From positions 248,001 through 312,000 of the forward strand of contig NZ_LMEF01000029.1 in NCBI RefSeq assembly GCF_001427905.1: a stretch of 64,000 bases of DNA, given 5' to 3'. Both the position numbers and the translations under genes were made by a program. Below are positions 34,175 through 43,408 of this stretch, piece by piece. Numbering within the stretch: position 1 is the stretch's first letter; the number at the start of each line of letters is the position of its first letter. Below the pieces are notes generated by a model, which saw nothing but the letters and a program-made list of their open reading frames with translations, was not told the DNA's origin and did not search any database. This stretch comes from Flavobacterium sp. Root420. GTDB taxonomy: Bacteria; Bacteroidota; Bacteroidia; Flavobacteriales; Flavobacteriaceae.

Positions 34175-35185
34175 TCAATATCCGTGGCTTTTAAGCCATT
34201 CTTCACAATCTCTGGTCCAAAATTTACTGGTGTCTTTAACCCCTAAACCAAAACCATGGCCACCACTTTCATATAAATGTAACTCAGAGGTAACTCCATT
34301 TTTTTTGAGCGCCAGGTAATAATTGATACTATTTTCAGGTAGAACCACTTTATCATCGGTAGCGTGAACAATAAAACTAGTTGGCGTTTGTGGGGTTACT
34401 TTTTTCTCATTGGAAAAGAAATCAATTAAATCTTTTGATGGATTATTTCCCAATAAACTTGTTTGTGATCCCATGTGGGTTATTTCGTTTTCCATAGACA
34501 CAACAGGGTAAATCAGAAGAGAAAAATCAGGTCGAGCACTTATTTTTGATGAAGTTTCATAAACTCTTTCATCATAATGAGTTGACAGCGTCGATGCTAA
34601 ATGTCCACCTGCTGAGAATCCCATAATACCAATTTTATTGGGATCAATATTCCATTTTGAGGCATTTAGCCGTACAATACGCATGGCTTCCTGTGCGTCC
34701 TGCAAAGGGCCTACCGTTTTGTTTGTCATGATTAAATCGTTTGGCAATCTGTATTTCAAAACAAATGCTACAATTCCTAAACTATTGAGCCACTGGGCAA
34801 CTTTAGTTCCTTCTTTATCAATTGCCAAATGCGAATAGCCACCACCAGGCAGAATAATTACCGCGGTTTGATTTTGTTTGATTTCTTTTGTAAAAAAGAT
34901 ACTTAGGGTAGGTATTGAAACCTGACTAGTACTTTGTACTTTTCCGTCTGTTATAATTTCTTTTTCGGGGTAGTCAGGAGCCTTGATTTCTTGTGGAATT
35001 GTTTTCCAAAGCGGGACTACCTGATTTTGAGCCTGTAATTGACTTGTAATTCCAAAAAGCAGTATCAGGTTAAATATGGATTTTGCCGTTATTAAATGGG
35101 TCAGTTTTTTCACTTTGTAGAGTTTAATTTTTAGTTGAATTGTTATGGAAAGACTCAAATTTAGAGTTTTTAATTGATTTTCCAA
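34175..35185 (-). CDS. Secreted alpha/beta hydrolase, pectin/xylan acetylesterase-like
   Basis: A 336-residue hydrolase. After a long N-region there is a signal-like hydrophobic stretch (IFNLILLFGITSQLQAQ, cleavage near residue 53). The core has the oxyanion PGGGYSHLA, nucleophile GFSAGGHLA, Asp in HATDDKVVLP and His in SGGHGFGLG. It resembles the carbohydrate esterases (BD-FAE / acetyl-xylan esterase group) that deacetylate polysaccharides. It is the minus-strand left border of the pectin locus, divergent from the hexuronate transporter. Confidence 0.82.
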   Translation of the reverse strand: MENQLKTLNLSLSITIQLKIKLYKVKKLTHLITAKSIFNLILLFGITSQLQAQNQVVPLWKTIPQEIKAPDYPEKEIITDGKVQSTSQVSIPTLSIFFTKEIKQNQTAVIILPGGGYSHLAIDKEGTKVAQWLNSLGIVAFVLKYRLPNDLIMTNKTVGPLQDAQEAMRIVRLNASKWNIDPNKIGIMGFSAGGHLASTLSTHYDERVYETSSKISARPDFSLLIYPVVSMENEITHMGSQTSLLGNNPSKDLIDFFSNEKKVTPQTPTSFIVHATDDKVVLPENSINYYLALKKNGVTSELHLYESGGHGFGLGVKDTSKFWTRDCEEWLKSHGY

Positions 35186-35259
35186 TTTATAACATATTGG
35201 GTAATTCTAATATTCAATAAGAATAGTCTTTATAAATCGATTTGCAAGTAGTGATTTTA

Positions 35260-35297
35260 GGACAATTTTGACATGCAAAACGGACAAATTTCACATG
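35260..35297 (+). promoter_or_regulatory. Two direct repeats, 22-bp period
   Basis: GGACAATTTTGACATG (35260-35275) and GGACAAATTTCACATG (35282-35297) agree at 14 of 16 positions and are exactly 22 bp apart, two helical turns. That is typical of AraC-type or hybrid two-component regulator sites. The regulator is not identified in the window. Confidence 0.5.
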
Positions 35298-35397
35298 TCG
35301 TTATTTAACATATATATTGTTTAATGTGTAATTTCGGGTTCGTTTTTTTATGTGAAATGTTAATTTAACGTATTAAAATAATTTTTTAAACAATTTA

Positions 35398-35442
35398 TTT
35401 GTATTATTAAGATTTAAAAGTATATTTGTGCAATCGATTACA
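35398..35442 (+). promoter_or_regulatory. Promoter with LacI-type operator, hexuronate operon
   Basis: TTTG (35398-35401), a 19-bp spacer and TATATTTG (35421-35428) form a full consensus promoter. The operator TGCAATCGATTACA (35429-35442) follows directly and would block the transcription start. The same word occurs at 38438 and, as a perfect palindrome, at 48035. Confidence 0.8.
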
Positions 35443-35549
35443 TTAATTTGTTTTTATTGCATTAAACTGTTGATTTTGAAGATCTGAGTCAGAAATAAAT
35501 GGAGTAACCCGAGGACCAAAAAATATAAATTTAGAATAAAACCGTTACC

Positions 35550-37016
35550 ATGAATCAAACAAATGAAATTTCTAGTACAACTAATAAATCAACAGGAAGA
35601 TATCGTTGGAGTATATGTGCATTGTTGTTTTTTGCAACGACTATCAACTACTTAGACAGGCAGGTACTTTCTTTGACATGGAACGATTTTATAGCTCCCG
35701 AATTTCATTGGACAAATAATGATTACGGAAATATTACCGCATTATTCTCTATTTTTTACGCGGTATCCTTGCTTTTTGCCGGAAGATTTGTGGATTGGTT
35801 AGATACCAAAAAAGGTTTTTTATGGGCCATTGGAATTTGGTCTGTTGGTGCTTGTTTGCACGCCTTTTGCGGAATTGCAACAGCAGGTATTATTACTGGC
35901 GACTGGTTTGTAGGTTTTGAAGGTGCCAAAGAGGCTATTCGAACCGTTAATGATACCGGAATGGTAATTAATGTGAGTGTAAGCTTGTTTATTTTTGCGC
36001 GTTTTGTTTTAGCCATAGGTGAGGCAGGGAACTTTCCAGCAGCGATCAAAACTACTGCTGAATACTTTCCTAAAAAAGACAGGGCGTTTTCTACCAGCAT
36101 TTTTAATGCAGGGGCAACTGTCGGGGCATTGGCGGCTCCAATTTCAATTCCCTTTATTGCAAAATCTTTTGGATGGGAAATGTCATTTATCATCATTGGT
36201 GCCTTAGGTTTTGTGTGGATGGGATTTTGGGTTTTTATGTATGATAAACCCGAAAGACACCCAAAGGTTAGCGCTGCCGAATTAGAATATATTCAACAAG
36301 ATGACATTGCTGACAGTAAACTAGTTGGATATGTTCTTGATACCAGAACAAAAGTTTCTTTTATAGATTGTTTTAAATACAAACAAACATGGGCTTTTGC
36401 TTTCGGAAAATTTATGACTGATGGTGTTTGGTGGTTCTTTTTATTCTGGACACCAGCCTATTTAAGTTCGGTTTACGGAATGGATTCTACACAAGCAGCT
36501 TTACCATTGTTTGTACTTTATATGATTACTTTGCTTTCTATCATTGGAGGTTGGTTGCCAACTTATTTTGTAGAAAAGAAAGGAATGAACCCCTATGAAG
36601 GAAGAATGAGAGCGATGTTGATTTTTGCATTTTTCCCATTATTGGCACTAATTGCGCAGCCTTTAGGTTATATTAGTTATTGGTTGCCGGTTATCATCAT
36701 TGGTATTGCCGGTGCTGCGCACCAGTCATGGTCAGCAAATATTTTTACAACCGTTGGAGATATGTTTCCTAAAAAAGCAATTGCAACCATTACCGGTATT
36801 GGTGGCTTGGCAGGAGGTATTGGTTCGACTTTAATTAATAAAGGATCAGGAATGTTATTCGATTATACAAAAGAAACTAATATGGCTTTTATGGGCTTTA
36901 AAGGAATTGAAGCCGGCTATTTTATCATCTTTTCAATTTGCGCCGTTTGTTATTTAACAGGCTGGATTGTAATGAAAAGTTTAGTCCCAAAATATAGTCC
37001 CATTACAGATCTTTAA
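35550..37016 (+). CDS. exuT: Hexuronate MFS transporter (ExuT-like), first copy
   Basis: A 488-residue major facilitator of the anion:cation symporter group (ExuT/GudP). The N-terminus is YRWSICALLFFATTINYLDRQVLS and it has about 12 transmembrane helices, with the hallmark AIGEAGNFPAAIKTTAEYFPK. Compared with the second copy it has an insertion of about 30 residues after TM3 (GIITGDWFVGFEGAKEAIR). It would import galacturonate, or related uronates, across the inner membrane. First gene of the operon under the LacI operator. Confidence 0.88.
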   Translation: MNQTNEISSTTNKSTGRYRWSICALLFFATTINYLDRQVLSLTWNDFIAPEFHWTNNDYGNITALFSIFYAVSLLFAGRFVDWLDTKKGFLWAIGIWSVGACLHAFCGIATAGIITGDWFVGFEGAKEAIRTVNDTGMVINVSVSLFIFARFVLAIGEAGNFPAAIKTTAEYFPKKDRAFSTSIFNAGATVGALAAPISIPFIAKSFGWEMSFIIIGALGFVWMGFWVFMYDKPERHPKVSAAELEYIQQDDIADSKLVGYVLDTRTKVSFIDCFKYKQTWAFAFGKFMTDGVWWFFLFWTPAYLSSVYGMDSTQAALPLFVLYMITLLSIIGGWLPTYFVEKKGMNPYEGRMRAMLIFAFFPLLALIAQPLGYISYWLPVIIIGIAGAAHQSWSANIFTTVGDMFPKKAIATITGIGGLAGGIGSTLINKGSGMLFDYTKETNMAFMGFKGIEAGYFIIFSICAVCYLTGWIVMKSLVPKYSPITDL

Positions 37017-37060
37017 GATTTGATCAACCAAGCTAACTAACCAACCAAACCACAAAAACT

Positions 37061-38377
37061 ATGAACCAAGCCAATGCAGCAATAGGAAAGTATCGCTGGA
37101 CAATATGTAGCTTAGTCTTTTTTGCTACGACAGTAAATTATTTAGACAGAAATGTAATTAGTTACCTTCGACCTTTTTTGGCAGAGGCCTTTCATTGGAC
37201 ACCCGAACAAGAAGTAATAGATTATTCGAATATAGAACTGGCTTTCAAAATTGCATACGCACTGGGAATGCTGGTGGCCGGAGGAATTATAGATAAATTA
37301 GGAACTAAAATTGGTTACGCCATTGCAACGGGTTTATGGAGCCTGGCGGCAATTGGACATGCGCTGGCAACTGGAACTCCCGGTTTTTTAATTGCTCGCG
37401 TGTTTTTGGGAATTACAGAAGCTGGAAATTTTCCTGCAGCCATAAAAGCAACGGCCGAATGGTTTCCACAAAAAGAAAGAGCTTTAGCCACTGGAATTTT
37501 TAATTCAGGAAGTAATATCGGCGCTATCATTGTTCCATTATCGGTGCCTTTTATAGCAGAGAATTATGGCTGGCAATGGGCCTTCATTCTAACGGGAATA
37601 GTTGGATTTGTCTGGCTTGTATTATGGTTTATTTTTTATGAGATTCCCGAAAAACAAAAACGCTTGTCCCAGGGGGAATTAGAGTATATCAATTCAGATA
37701 AGGTAATCACAACCGAGCTTGAAGATACCCAAAAAGTTTCGTGGTTTAAATTATTAAGTTTTCGTCAAACCTGGGCTTTTGCTATCGGAAAATTACTTAC
37801 CGATCCGGTTTGGTGGTTTTATTTGTTTTGGTTGCCTGATTTCTTAATGAAGCAATACAAACTTTCTGCAACAGGAATTATCTGGCCTTGCGCTTTAGTT
37901 TACGTTATTGGAAGTATTGGAAGTATTGGAGGGGGATGGCTGCCATTAAAATTAATGAATAAAGGATGGCCGGCTTATAAAGCGCGAAAAACAAGTATGC
38001 TTATCTATGCCTTTGCGGTGTTGCCTGTATTGTTTTCTCAATATCTGGGATCAATAAGTATCTGGCTGGCAATACTGGTTATTGGCTTGGCTGTTTCGGC
38101 GCATCAGGCCTGGAGCGCAAATATCTTCACGACAGTCTCGGATATGTTTCCGAAAAAGACAACTGCCTCGGTAACAGGAATTGGTGGGATGTTCGGAGCA
38201 CTTGGAGGAATTTTACTAACTTTAGTGGTTCAAAAAAATATGTTTGTTTACTATACTAGGCTAGGAAAAATCGAAACAGGCTATTTTATTATGTTTTGTA
38301 TCTGCGGAGCCTCTTATCTCCTGGCTTGGCTGATTATGCATATTTTAGTTCCCCGAATGAAAAAAGTGGAAGTGTAA
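37061..38377 (+). CDS. exuT: Hexuronate MFS transporter (ExuT-like), second copy
   Basis: A 438-residue paralogue of the preceding gene (YRWTICSLVFFATTVNYLDR, ITEAGNFPAAIKATAEWFPQ), of normal ExuT length and without the extra loop. The C-terminal half shares AHQ(S/A)WSANIFTTV(G/S)DMFPKK. It lies 44 bp after the first copy. The two may differ in substrate (galacturonate versus unsaturated uronate or DKI), but the sequence cannot settle this. Confidence 0.88.
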   Translation: MNQANAAIGKYRWTICSLVFFATTVNYLDRNVISYLRPFLAEAFHWTPEQEVIDYSNIELAFKIAYALGMLVAGGIIDKLGTKIGYAIATGLWSLAAIGHALATGTPGFLIARVFLGITEAGNFPAAIKATAEWFPQKERALATGIFNSGSNIGAIIVPLSVPFIAENYGWQWAFILTGIVGFVWLVLWFIFYEIPEKQKRLSQGELEYINSDKVITTELEDTQKVSWFKLLSFRQTWAFAIGKLLTDPVWWFYLFWLPDFLMKQYKLSATGIIWPCALVYVIGSIGSIGGGWLPLKLMNKGWPAYKARKTSMLIYAFAVLPVLFSQYLGSISIWLAILVIGLAVSAHQAWSANIFTTVSDMFPKKTTASVTGIGGMFGALGGILLTLVVQKNMFVYYTRLGKIETGYFIMFCICGASYLLAWLIMHILVPRMKKVEV

Positions 38378-38429
38378 AATTTACACAAATAAATTTTCAT
38401 TTGTATTATGATATTTGAAGATAAAAATA

Positions 38430-38451
38430 TAATTTTGTGCAATCGATTACA
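38430..38451 (+). promoter_or_regulatory. Second LacI-type operator with -7 box, before kduI
   Basis: TAATTTTG (38430-38437, TAnnTTTG match) is followed directly by TGCAATCGATTACA (38438-38451), the same arrangement as at 35421-35442. A -33 TTTG at the right distance was not found, so this may be a weaker internal promoter. Confidence 0.7.
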
Positions 38452-38465
38452 TTAAAATAAAAATT

Positions 38466-39302
38466 ATGACAAAATATAGCTCAAGATACGCGTCAAGCCC
38501 TGAAGCAGTAAAACAATATGACACCCAGCAGTTGAGAAATGAATTCTTAATTGATGATTTAATGCAGGAGAATGAAATCGTATTGACCTATTCTCATTAT
38601 GATCGATATATTGCCGGATCTGCTGTTCCTGTAAAAGATTTGACTCTGGAATCTATTGATCCTCTTAAAGCGGGTTATTTTTTAGAAAGAAGAGAAATGG
38701 GAATCATCAATGTTGGAGCAAGTGGTTCTGTTATTGTTGAAGGAACATCTTATGAATTAGATTTTAAAGATGCTTTATATATCGGAAGCGGAAATAAAGA
38801 AGTAATTTTTAAAAGTGCCGACAGTAAAAATCCGGCTAAATTTTACATAAACTCCGCGCCAGCTCATACGCATTATCCAACTGTAAAAGTAAGTTTGGAA
38901 CAGGCCAATAAATTACAGTTAGGTACAATGGAAACGGCAAATCACCGTACAGTAAATCAAATGATTATCGGAGGTGTGGTTACAACTTGCCAATTGCAAA
39001 TGGGAATGACCGAGCTCAGACCAGGAAGTGTTTGGAATACAATGCCAGCTCACGTACACGATCGTAGAATGGAAGTTTATTTCTATTTAGATATACCAGA
39101 GAATCAGGCGGTTTGTCATTTTATGGGACAACCTCAGGAAACAAGACATATCTGGATGAACAATCATCAGGCAGTTATTTCTCCGCCATGGTCTATACAT
39201 TCTGGTTCTGGAACTTCAAATTATACTTTTATCTGGGGAATGGCCGGTGAGAATTTAGATTATGGAGATATGGATGTTTGTAAAATAACAGATTTAAGAT
39301 AA
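38466..39302 (+). CDS. kduI: 5-keto-4-deoxyuronate isomerase KduI
   Basis: A 278-residue cupin-fold isomerase converting 5-keto-4-deoxyuronate (DKI) to 2,5-diketo-3-deoxygluconate (DKII). The family's pattern is clear: YSSRYASSPEAVKQYDTQQL at the start, YFLERREMGIINVGASGSV, and the metal-site region MPAHVHDRRMEVYFYLD with the two His and the Glu. Length is normal for KduI. It lies 5 bp before kduD, its partner in breakdown of unsaturated uronates released by lyases and GH105 enzymes. Confidence 0.95.
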   Translation: MTKYSSRYASSPEAVKQYDTQQLRNEFLIDDLMQENEIVLTYSHYDRYIAGSAVPVKDLTLESIDPLKAGYFLERREMGIINVGASGSVIVEGTSYELDFKDALYIGSGNKEVIFKSADSKNPAKFYINSAPAHTHYPTVKVSLEQANKLQLGTMETANHRTVNQMIIGGVVTTCQLQMGMTELRPGSVWNTMPAHVHDRRMEVYFYLDIPENQAVCHFMGQPQETRHIWMNNHQAVISPPWSIHSGSGTSNYTFIWGMAGENLDYGDMDVCKITDLR

Positions 39303-39307
39303 GAATA

Positions 39308-40096
39308 ATGACAAACTTATTTGATATAAAAGGAAAAGTTGCCCTGATCACAGGAAGTACACACGGACTGGGAATGGCGATGGCAAAAGGATTGGGTGAA
39401 GCTGGAGCAACGATTATCGTAAACGGTAACTCTTCTCAGCAAAAAATTGATGATGCGGTGGCAGCGCTTAAAAGCGAAGGTATTAATGCAGTAGGTTATA
39501 AATTTAATGTAACCGATGAGCAGGAAGTTATGGCTGCTGTTGCAAAAATACAAAGTGAAGTTGGACCAATTGATATTTTGATTAATAATGCGGGAATCAT
39601 CAAAAGAATTCCGCTGATCGATATGGAAGTTGCCGATTTTAAAGAAGTTATTGATATTGATTTAGTTTCTCCTTTTATCGTTTCTAAGCATGTTGCTAAA
39701 GGAATGATTGAAAGAAAGCAAGGAAAAATAATCAACATTTGTTCGATGATGAGCGAACTGGGCCGCAGTACCGTTGGTGCTTATGCCGCTGCAAAAGGAG
39801 GACTTAAAATGCTGACGAAAAACATGGCAACGGAATGGGCGAAACACAATGTTCAAATCAACGGAATTGGGCCTGGTTATTTTGCTACAGAACAAACTAA
39901 ACCAATCAGAGTTGACGGACATCCTTTTAATGATTTTATCATTAGCAGGACTCCAGCTGCAAAATGGGGAGATGCAAGTGATCTTGCCGGAGCGGCGATA
40001 TTTTTATCATCAAAAGCTAGTGATTTTGTTAACGGGCATATTTTATATGTTGATGGCGGAATTTTAGCAACTATTGGCAAACCATCAAACGAATAA
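39308..40096 (+). CDS. kduD: 2-dehydro-3-deoxy-D-gluconate 5-dehydrogenase KduD
   Basis: A 262-residue SDR reducing DKII to KDG. Motifs: ITGSTHGLGMAMAKG for cofactor binding, LINNAGIIKR, ICSMMSELGR for the catalytic Ser and YAAAKGG (YxxxK). High similarity to KduD in the RIPLIDMEVADF and GPGYFATEQTKP segments. It follows kduI directly. Confidence 0.93.
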   Translation: MTNLFDIKGKVALITGSTHGLGMAMAKGLGEAGATIIVNGNSSQQKIDDAVAALKSEGINAVGYKFNVTDEQEVMAAVAKIQSEVGPIDILINNAGIIKRIPLIDMEVADFKEVIDIDLVSPFIVSKHVAKGMIERKQGKIINICSMMSELGRSTVGAYAAAKGGLKMLTKNMATEWAKHNVQINGIGPGYFATEQTKPIRVDGHPFNDFIISRTPAAKWGDASDLAGAAIFLSSKASDFVNGHILYVDGGILATIGKPSNE

Positions 40097-40120
40097 TTTT
40101 CTCAATTATATTTAAAAGAC

Positions 40121-41527
40121 ATGAGTTCAAATAAAACATTCATAAACGACAATTTTTTACTTGAAAATAAATACGCTGAAGAGTTATATCATAATTACTC
40201 AAAAAATCAGCCTATCATAGATTACCACAATCACCTAAACCCACAGTTTATTGCCGAAGATAAAATTTTTGACAACATTACTCAGGTTTGGATCAATGGA
40301 GATCACTACAAATGGCGTGCAATGCGTACACTGGGGATCAGCGAACAATTTGTAACCGGAAATGGTTCCGATAAAGATAAGTTCTTAAATTGGGGTAAAA
40401 CGGTTCCCTATACTATGCGTAACCCTTTGTATCACTGGACACATTTAGAATTGGCCCGTTATTTTGATATTTATGATTTATTGAATGAGAAATCAGCTGA
40501 GAAAATATATATCGAGACTTCTGAAAAAATAAAATCAGAAGCATACAGCACACAAAACTTGCTTAAAAAGGTAAACGCTGAATTAGTTTGTACAACAGAA
40601 GATCCAATTGATACTTTAGAGTTTCACCAGAAACTGACAAAAAATCCGATTGGAACAAAAATGAGTACTGCTTTCAGACCCGATAAAGCTATCCTTATTT
40701 CTAATGATGGCTATAACGCATATCTGGACACATTGGGGGATGTGTCCGGTATTGCGATTAATACTTATGCTGATTTGCGTGATGCTTTGAGAAAAAGAAT
40801 TGAATTCTTTAATCAAAACGGATGCAAATTAAGTGATCACGGTTTAGATCAAATTTATTTTGAAAACTTTACAGAGGCTGAAGTGACTTCTATTTTCAAA
40901 AAGAAAAGAGAAAATCAGACCATAACTCCAGAAGAAGCTTTAAAATTCCAAAGTGCTATTTTATTGTTCTTATCTGAGACGTATCATGAATTTGGTTGGG
41001 TTCAGCAATTTCACTTAGGGGCACTGAGAAACAATAATGCCCGTATGCACAGAATCTTAGGACCTGATACAGGTTGGGATTCTATCGGAGATTATCCACA
41101 GGCACAAAAACTATCTTCTTTCTTAAATGCACTGGATAGCAAAGATAAATTGACAAAAACAATTATTTATAACCTGAATCCGGCCGATAACGAAGTTATG
41201 GCTACAATGATTGGAAACTTCAATGACGGAAGCGTTAGAGGAAAAGTACAATTGGGTTCAGGATGGTGGTTTTTAGATCAGAAAGACGGAATGACAAAAC
41301 AATTAAATGCCCTTTCAAACATGGGATTAATTAGCTGTTTTGTGGGAATGTTGACAGATTCAAGAAGCTTTTTGTCGTTCCCAAGACATGAATATTTCAG
41401 ACGTATTTTGTGTAATCTTTTAGGAGATGAAATTCAAAGAGGAGAATTGCCTGCTGATATGGAATGGATTGGAAAGTTGGTTGCTGATATTTCATACAAC
41501 AACGCAAAAGAATATTTCAAATTTTAA
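40121..41527 (+). CDS. uxaC: Uronate isomerase UxaC
   Basis: A 468-residue metal-dependent isomerase of the amidohydrolase superfamily, converting galacturonate to tagaturonate (and glucuronate to fructuronate). Signature IIDYHNHLNPQFIAEDKIF (HxH metal site), TTEDPIDTL and the C-terminal SRSFLSFPRHEYFRRILCN are as in UxaC. Length matches the family. It belongs to the operon after kduID, with a 24-bp gap. Confidence 0.95.
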   Translation: MSSNKTFINDNFLLENKYAEELYHNYSKNQPIIDYHNHLNPQFIAEDKIFDNITQVWINGDHYKWRAMRTLGISEQFVTGNGSDKDKFLNWGKTVPYTMRNPLYHWTHLELARYFDIYDLLNEKSAEKIYIETSEKIKSEAYSTQNLLKKVNAELVCTTEDPIDTLEFHQKLTKNPIGTKMSTAFRPDKAILISNDGYNAYLDTLGDVSGIAINTYADLRDALRKRIEFFNQNGCKLSDHGLDQIYFENFTEAEVTSIFKKKRENQTITPEEALKFQSAILLFLSETYHEFGWVQQFHLGALRNNNARMHRILGPDTGWDSIGDYPQAQKLSSFLNALDSKDKLTKTIIYNLNPADNEVMATMIGNFNDGSVRGKVQLGSGWWFLDQKDGMTKQLNALSNMGLISCFVGMLTDSRSFLSFPRHEYFRRILCNLLGDEIQRGELPADMEWIGKLVADISYNNAKEYFKF

Positions 41528-41634
41528 TTGAGAGTATAGAAGAAAGAAGCAAGAAGAAAGAGTTTTACTGTTACGATATTAAGTGATTAAACTCTTAATG
41601 GTAAAAAAACTTGACTGCTAAAACAATAAAATAT

Positions 41635-42657
41635 ATGAGTAAAATAGTTGCATTCGGTGAAATTATGTTACGTCTTTCTACAGAACGACACCTGCGTTTC
41701 GCGCAATCTATAGCATTTGGCGCTTCTTATGGAGGTGGTGAGTTTAATGTTTGTGTGTCTTTGGCAAATTATGGCTTAAATGCAGAATTTGTAACAAGAT
41801 TGCCGGAAAACGAAATTGGTGGATCTGCGCTGAAAGAAATGCGAAAAATGAACGTAGAATCTAAAAACATCATTTTTGGAGGAGAGCGTTTAGGAATCTA
41901 TTTTTTGGAGACCGGTGCCGGAACAAGAGGAAGTAATGTAGTGTATGACCGTGCGCACAGCTCGATGGCAACTATTGAAAAAGGACTAATTGACTGGGAA
42001 AAAGTATTAGATGGTGCTGATTGGTTTCACTGGAGTGGTATCACGCCAGCGATTTCTGAGAGTGCTGCCCAGGCCTGTTTGGAAGCTATTAAAGTAGCGC
42101 ACAAAATGGGAATTACGATTTCTTGTGATTTGAATTACAGATCAAAATTATGGCAGTATGGTAAAACGCCAAGTGAGGTGATGCCCGAAATGCTGCAATA
42201 CAGCAACGTGATTTTAGGCGATATCGATACAGCCTATTTTATGCTGGGAATCCCCAAGGTGAATCCAAATTATCAGGATGAAAAATCGCTGCCTGTTTTA
42301 TACACGAAGTTGTTTGAACTCATTCCGAATCTAAAAACGGTGGCAACAACTTTACGTTATTCTGTAAGCGCTTCACACCAACGAATCGGAGGTGTTTTGT
42401 TTGATGGAAAAGCTATTTATCAGGCTGCAGTAAAAGAAGTAACACCAGTTGTAGACAGGGTAGGAAGTGGAGATGCCTTTATGGGAGGATTAGTTTACGG
42501 ATTGTTACAATATCAAAATAATAATCAAAAAGCACTGGATTTTGCAGTGGCAGCTTGTTGTTTAAAACATACTATTGCCGGTGATTATAATTTAGTGACC
42601 CTAAAAGAAGTTGAAAATATGCTAGGTGGTGATTCAGCCGGATTAGTATCAAGATAA
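41635..42657 (+). CDS. kdgK: 2-keto-3-deoxygluconate kinase KdgK (PfkB family)
   Basis: A 340-residue sugar kinase that phosphorylates KDG to KDPG. Motifs: MSKIVAFGEIMLRLSTE, SYGGGEFNVCVSLANYGLNA and the anion-hole/catalytic motif VDRVGSGDAFMGGLVYG with catalytic Asp. I take the ATG at 41635; an in-frame TTG at 41611 would add eight residues (MTAKTIKY) with no family support. It is followed 11 bp later by kdgA. Confidence 0.93.
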   Translation: MSKIVAFGEIMLRLSTERHLRFAQSIAFGASYGGGEFNVCVSLANYGLNAEFVTRLPENEIGGSALKEMRKMNVESKNIIFGGERLGIYFLETGAGTRGSNVVYDRAHSSMATIEKGLIDWEKVLDGADWFHWSGITPAISESAAQACLEAIKVAHKMGITISCDLNYRSKLWQYGKTPSEVMPEMLQYSNVILGDIDTAYFMLGIPKVNPNYQDEKSLPVLYTKLFELIPNLKTVATTLRYSVSASHQRIGGVLFDGKAIYQAAVKEVTPVVDRVGSGDAFMGGLVYGLLQYQNNNQKALDFAVAACCLKHTIAGDYNLVTLKEVENMLGGDSAGLVSR

Positions 42658-42668
42658 AAAATAAAAAA

Positions 42669-43337
42669 ATGGCAAAATATTCAAGAATTGAAGTAGCGCA
42701 GCAAATGAAAGACAACGGAATGGTACCGTTATTTTTTCATTCCGATATAGAAATAAGCAAGAAAGTTTTAAAGGCGTGTTACGATGGTGGTTCACGACTA
42801 ATGGAGTTTACCAGCAGAGGTGATTTTGCCCATGAAGTTTTTGGAGCTTTGAACAAATATGCTTTGGCTGAATTGCCGGGAATGATGTTGGGAGTTGGCT
42901 CTATAACAGATGCCGCTTCAGCTTCCCTGTATATGAGTTTGGGTGCTAATTTTATTGTAACGCCGGTTTTCAGGGAAGATATTGCAATTGCCTGTAATCG
43001 TCGTAAAGTATTATGGTCACCAGGTTGCGGAACACTTTCGGAAATTGCAAGAGCCGAAGAATTAGGTTGCGAAATTGTAAAATTATTTCCTGCTGATATT
43101 TATGGACCGGAGTTTATAAAAGCCATAAAAGGGCCATGCCCGTGGACCAGTATTATGCCAACCGGAGGAGTTTATCCAACAGTGGAGAGTTTGTCTTCAT
43201 GGCTGAACGCAGGAGCCACATGTGTGGGACTTGGATCACAATTAATTTCGAAAGACATATTAGATAAAAATGACTTTGACGGCTTAAAAAACAAGGTAAG
43301 TCAGGTTTTGGATATCATCAAAAATATTAGAAAATAA
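42669..43337 (+). CDS. kdgA: KDPG/KHG aldolase
   Basis: A 222-residue class I aldolase cleaving KDPG to pyruvate and glyceraldehyde-3-phosphate. Motifs: the Glu-containing MEFTSRGDFAHEVF, LGVGSITDAASA, the Schiff-base Lys in VKLFPADIYGPEF and PTGGVYPT. It completes the route from uronate to central metabolism, with KdgK directly before it. An inverted repeat overlapping the stop may terminate the operon. Confidence 0.95.
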   Translation: MAKYSRIEVAQQMKDNGMVPLFFHSDIEISKKVLKACYDGGSRLMEFTSRGDFAHEVFGALNKYALAELPGMMLGVGSITDAASASLYMSLGANFIVTPVFREDIAIACNRRKVLWSPGCGTLSEIARAEELGCEIVKLFPADIYGPEFIKAIKGPCPWTSIMPTGGVYPTVESLSSWLNAGATCVGLGSQLISKDILDKNDFDGLKNKVSQVLDIIKNIRK

Positions 43338-43385
43338 ATAAGGAGTAATCATACCGATTCCTTATTTAGATTGCAGTTTTTTTTA
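43335..43385 (+). terminator. Possible terminator at the kdgA stop
   Basis: TAAATAAGGA (43335-43344, containing the stop) and TCCTTATTTA (43359-43368) are perfect 10-bp arms around a 14-nt loop. TTGCAGTTTTTTTTAG follows. AT-rich stem and a gap before the T-run make it a moderate candidate. Confidence 0.45.
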
Positions 43386-43408
43386 GATTTTAACGTTTTG
43401 TAATTGAG

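Larger units (their letters stand above)
35186..35549. other. Divergent control region at the left edge of the pectin locus
   Basis: The region holds the 22-bp-spaced direct repeat (35260-35297), a consensus promoter (35398-35428) and the LacI-type operator (35429-35442). No coding frame is present. Confidence 0.65.

Noticed and set aside
41558..41596. AAGAGTTT / AAACTCTT inverted repeat between uxaC and kdgK
   Set aside because: Only 8 bp, a 23-nt loop and no T-run; not called as a terminator.
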